Source: CAZFLY01 sp964519995 | Lineage (GTDB): Bacteria > Planctomycetota > Phycisphaerae > Sedimentisphaerales > Anaerobacaceae | Direction: 5' to 3' | Length of the DNA: 64,000 nucleotides | NCBI GenBank assembly: GCA_964519995.1 | Contig: CAZFLY010000002.1 | Location: 16,141-80,140, forward strand | Shown here: positions 63,870 to 64,000 of the stretch, piece after piece | How the letters are laid out: each line of letters opens with the position of its first letter | How positions within the stretch are numbered: position 1 is the stretch's first letter | The notes under the pieces: generated by a model | The model's database searches: none | Told to the model about the DNA's origin: nothing | Seen by the model: the letters and a program-made list of their open reading frames with translations, nothing else | Program-made: the position numbers and the translations under genes

Positions 63870-64000
63870 AGTACCATTGTAATAATTGCTTGCGGTGGAG
63901 AAGTATATTTCAACACTTTACCTTCCACCCAAACCTGAAACAACCGTTCGTTATCTCCCAGATTGAGAATAACCACTGCAACTTTACCATCCGGATTCAC
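63866..64000 (-). CDS. C-terminal end of a secreted glycoside-hydrolase-like protein (partial)
   Basis: Only the last 44 residues are in the window: VNPDGKVAVVILNLGDNERLFQVWVEG, then KVLKYTSPPQAIITMVL and TGA at 63866-63868. NPDGxVAVVxLNxxD followed by a strand and SPPxAIxTxxL resembles the small C-terminal beta domain of GH30-type glycosidases. The remaining gene lies upstream of the window. The stop overlaps the TTG used by the beta-helix fragment. Family assignment is tentative. Confidence 0.5.
   Translation of the reverse strand: MNPDGKVAVVILNLGDNERLFQVWVEGKVLKYTSPPQAIITMVL

Overview
The window looks like a scaffold from a metagenome-assembled genome of a Planctomycetota bacterium, probably class Phycisphaerae (Sedimentisphaerales-like). 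This is inferred from gene content, not from a marker search. The clues are a truncated beta-helix protein ending in dockerin-like repeats with 'DPNDPNAIW' wording, DPN-rich small secreted proteins, PilX-type proteins with low-complexity passengers, a planctomycete-style DksA protein, and a complete lipid A/heptose set. A run of exactly 100 N flanked by an identical 55-bp sequence shows that it is a scaffold.

Layout. 1-3.8 kb (+): a two-component cluster with a multi-PAS NarL-type kinase (cut by the window start), a MEDS-domain kinase homologue whose phospho-acceptor His is replaced by Gln, and a NarL/FixJ regulator. 4.4-12.5 kb (-): an envelope operon transcribed lpxK, hldE, gmhA, gmhB, a heptosyltransferase/LPS-kinase fusion, a WaaG-like glycosyltransferase and plsY. 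It makes ADP-heptose, phosphorylates lipid A and builds and phosphorylates the inner core. 12.6-22.8 kb: a ketopantoate-reductase-like enzyme, a DJ-1 protein, an NAD-type isocitrate dehydrogenase, a membrane protein, yacG, a DksA-like regulator, and a mutL-btuF/C/D-like operon. 22.9-23.7 kb: a decayed REP-associated tyrosine transposase inside a cluster of REP-like palindromes. 23.7-38.4 kb: housekeeping genes gpmI, lspA, a bifunctional-nuclease gene, valS, rho, coaE, lon and carB.

38.7-43.9 kb (-): surface genes, comprising a small acidic DPN protein, two tandem PilX-like proteins, and two adjacent broken genes (C_GCAxxG_C_C family and a DUF4097-like lipoprotein). 44.1-56.8 kb (mostly +): purD, a large AsmA/TamB-like protein, trmB (-), an isochorismatase-fold protein lacking its Cys, an M16 peptidase pair (one active, one without the metal site) and ppdK with a clear promoter and terminator. 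57-64 kb: an orphan gene in repeat-rich DNA, a two-domain thioredoxin-like gene with a frameshift, a pilin-like protein, mfd (interrupted only by the scaffold gap), and the ends of two secreted-protein genes.

The most notable points are a family of hairpins carrying a flanking TTAG/CTAA that recurs across the window with a dead RAYT, the His-to-Gln pseudokinase, the WaaF-WaaP fusion, the Cys-less isochorismatase homologue, an AT-rich insertion in ValS, and an artefactual scaffold gap whose removal restores an intact mfd. No tRNA, rRNA or CRISPR array was seen.
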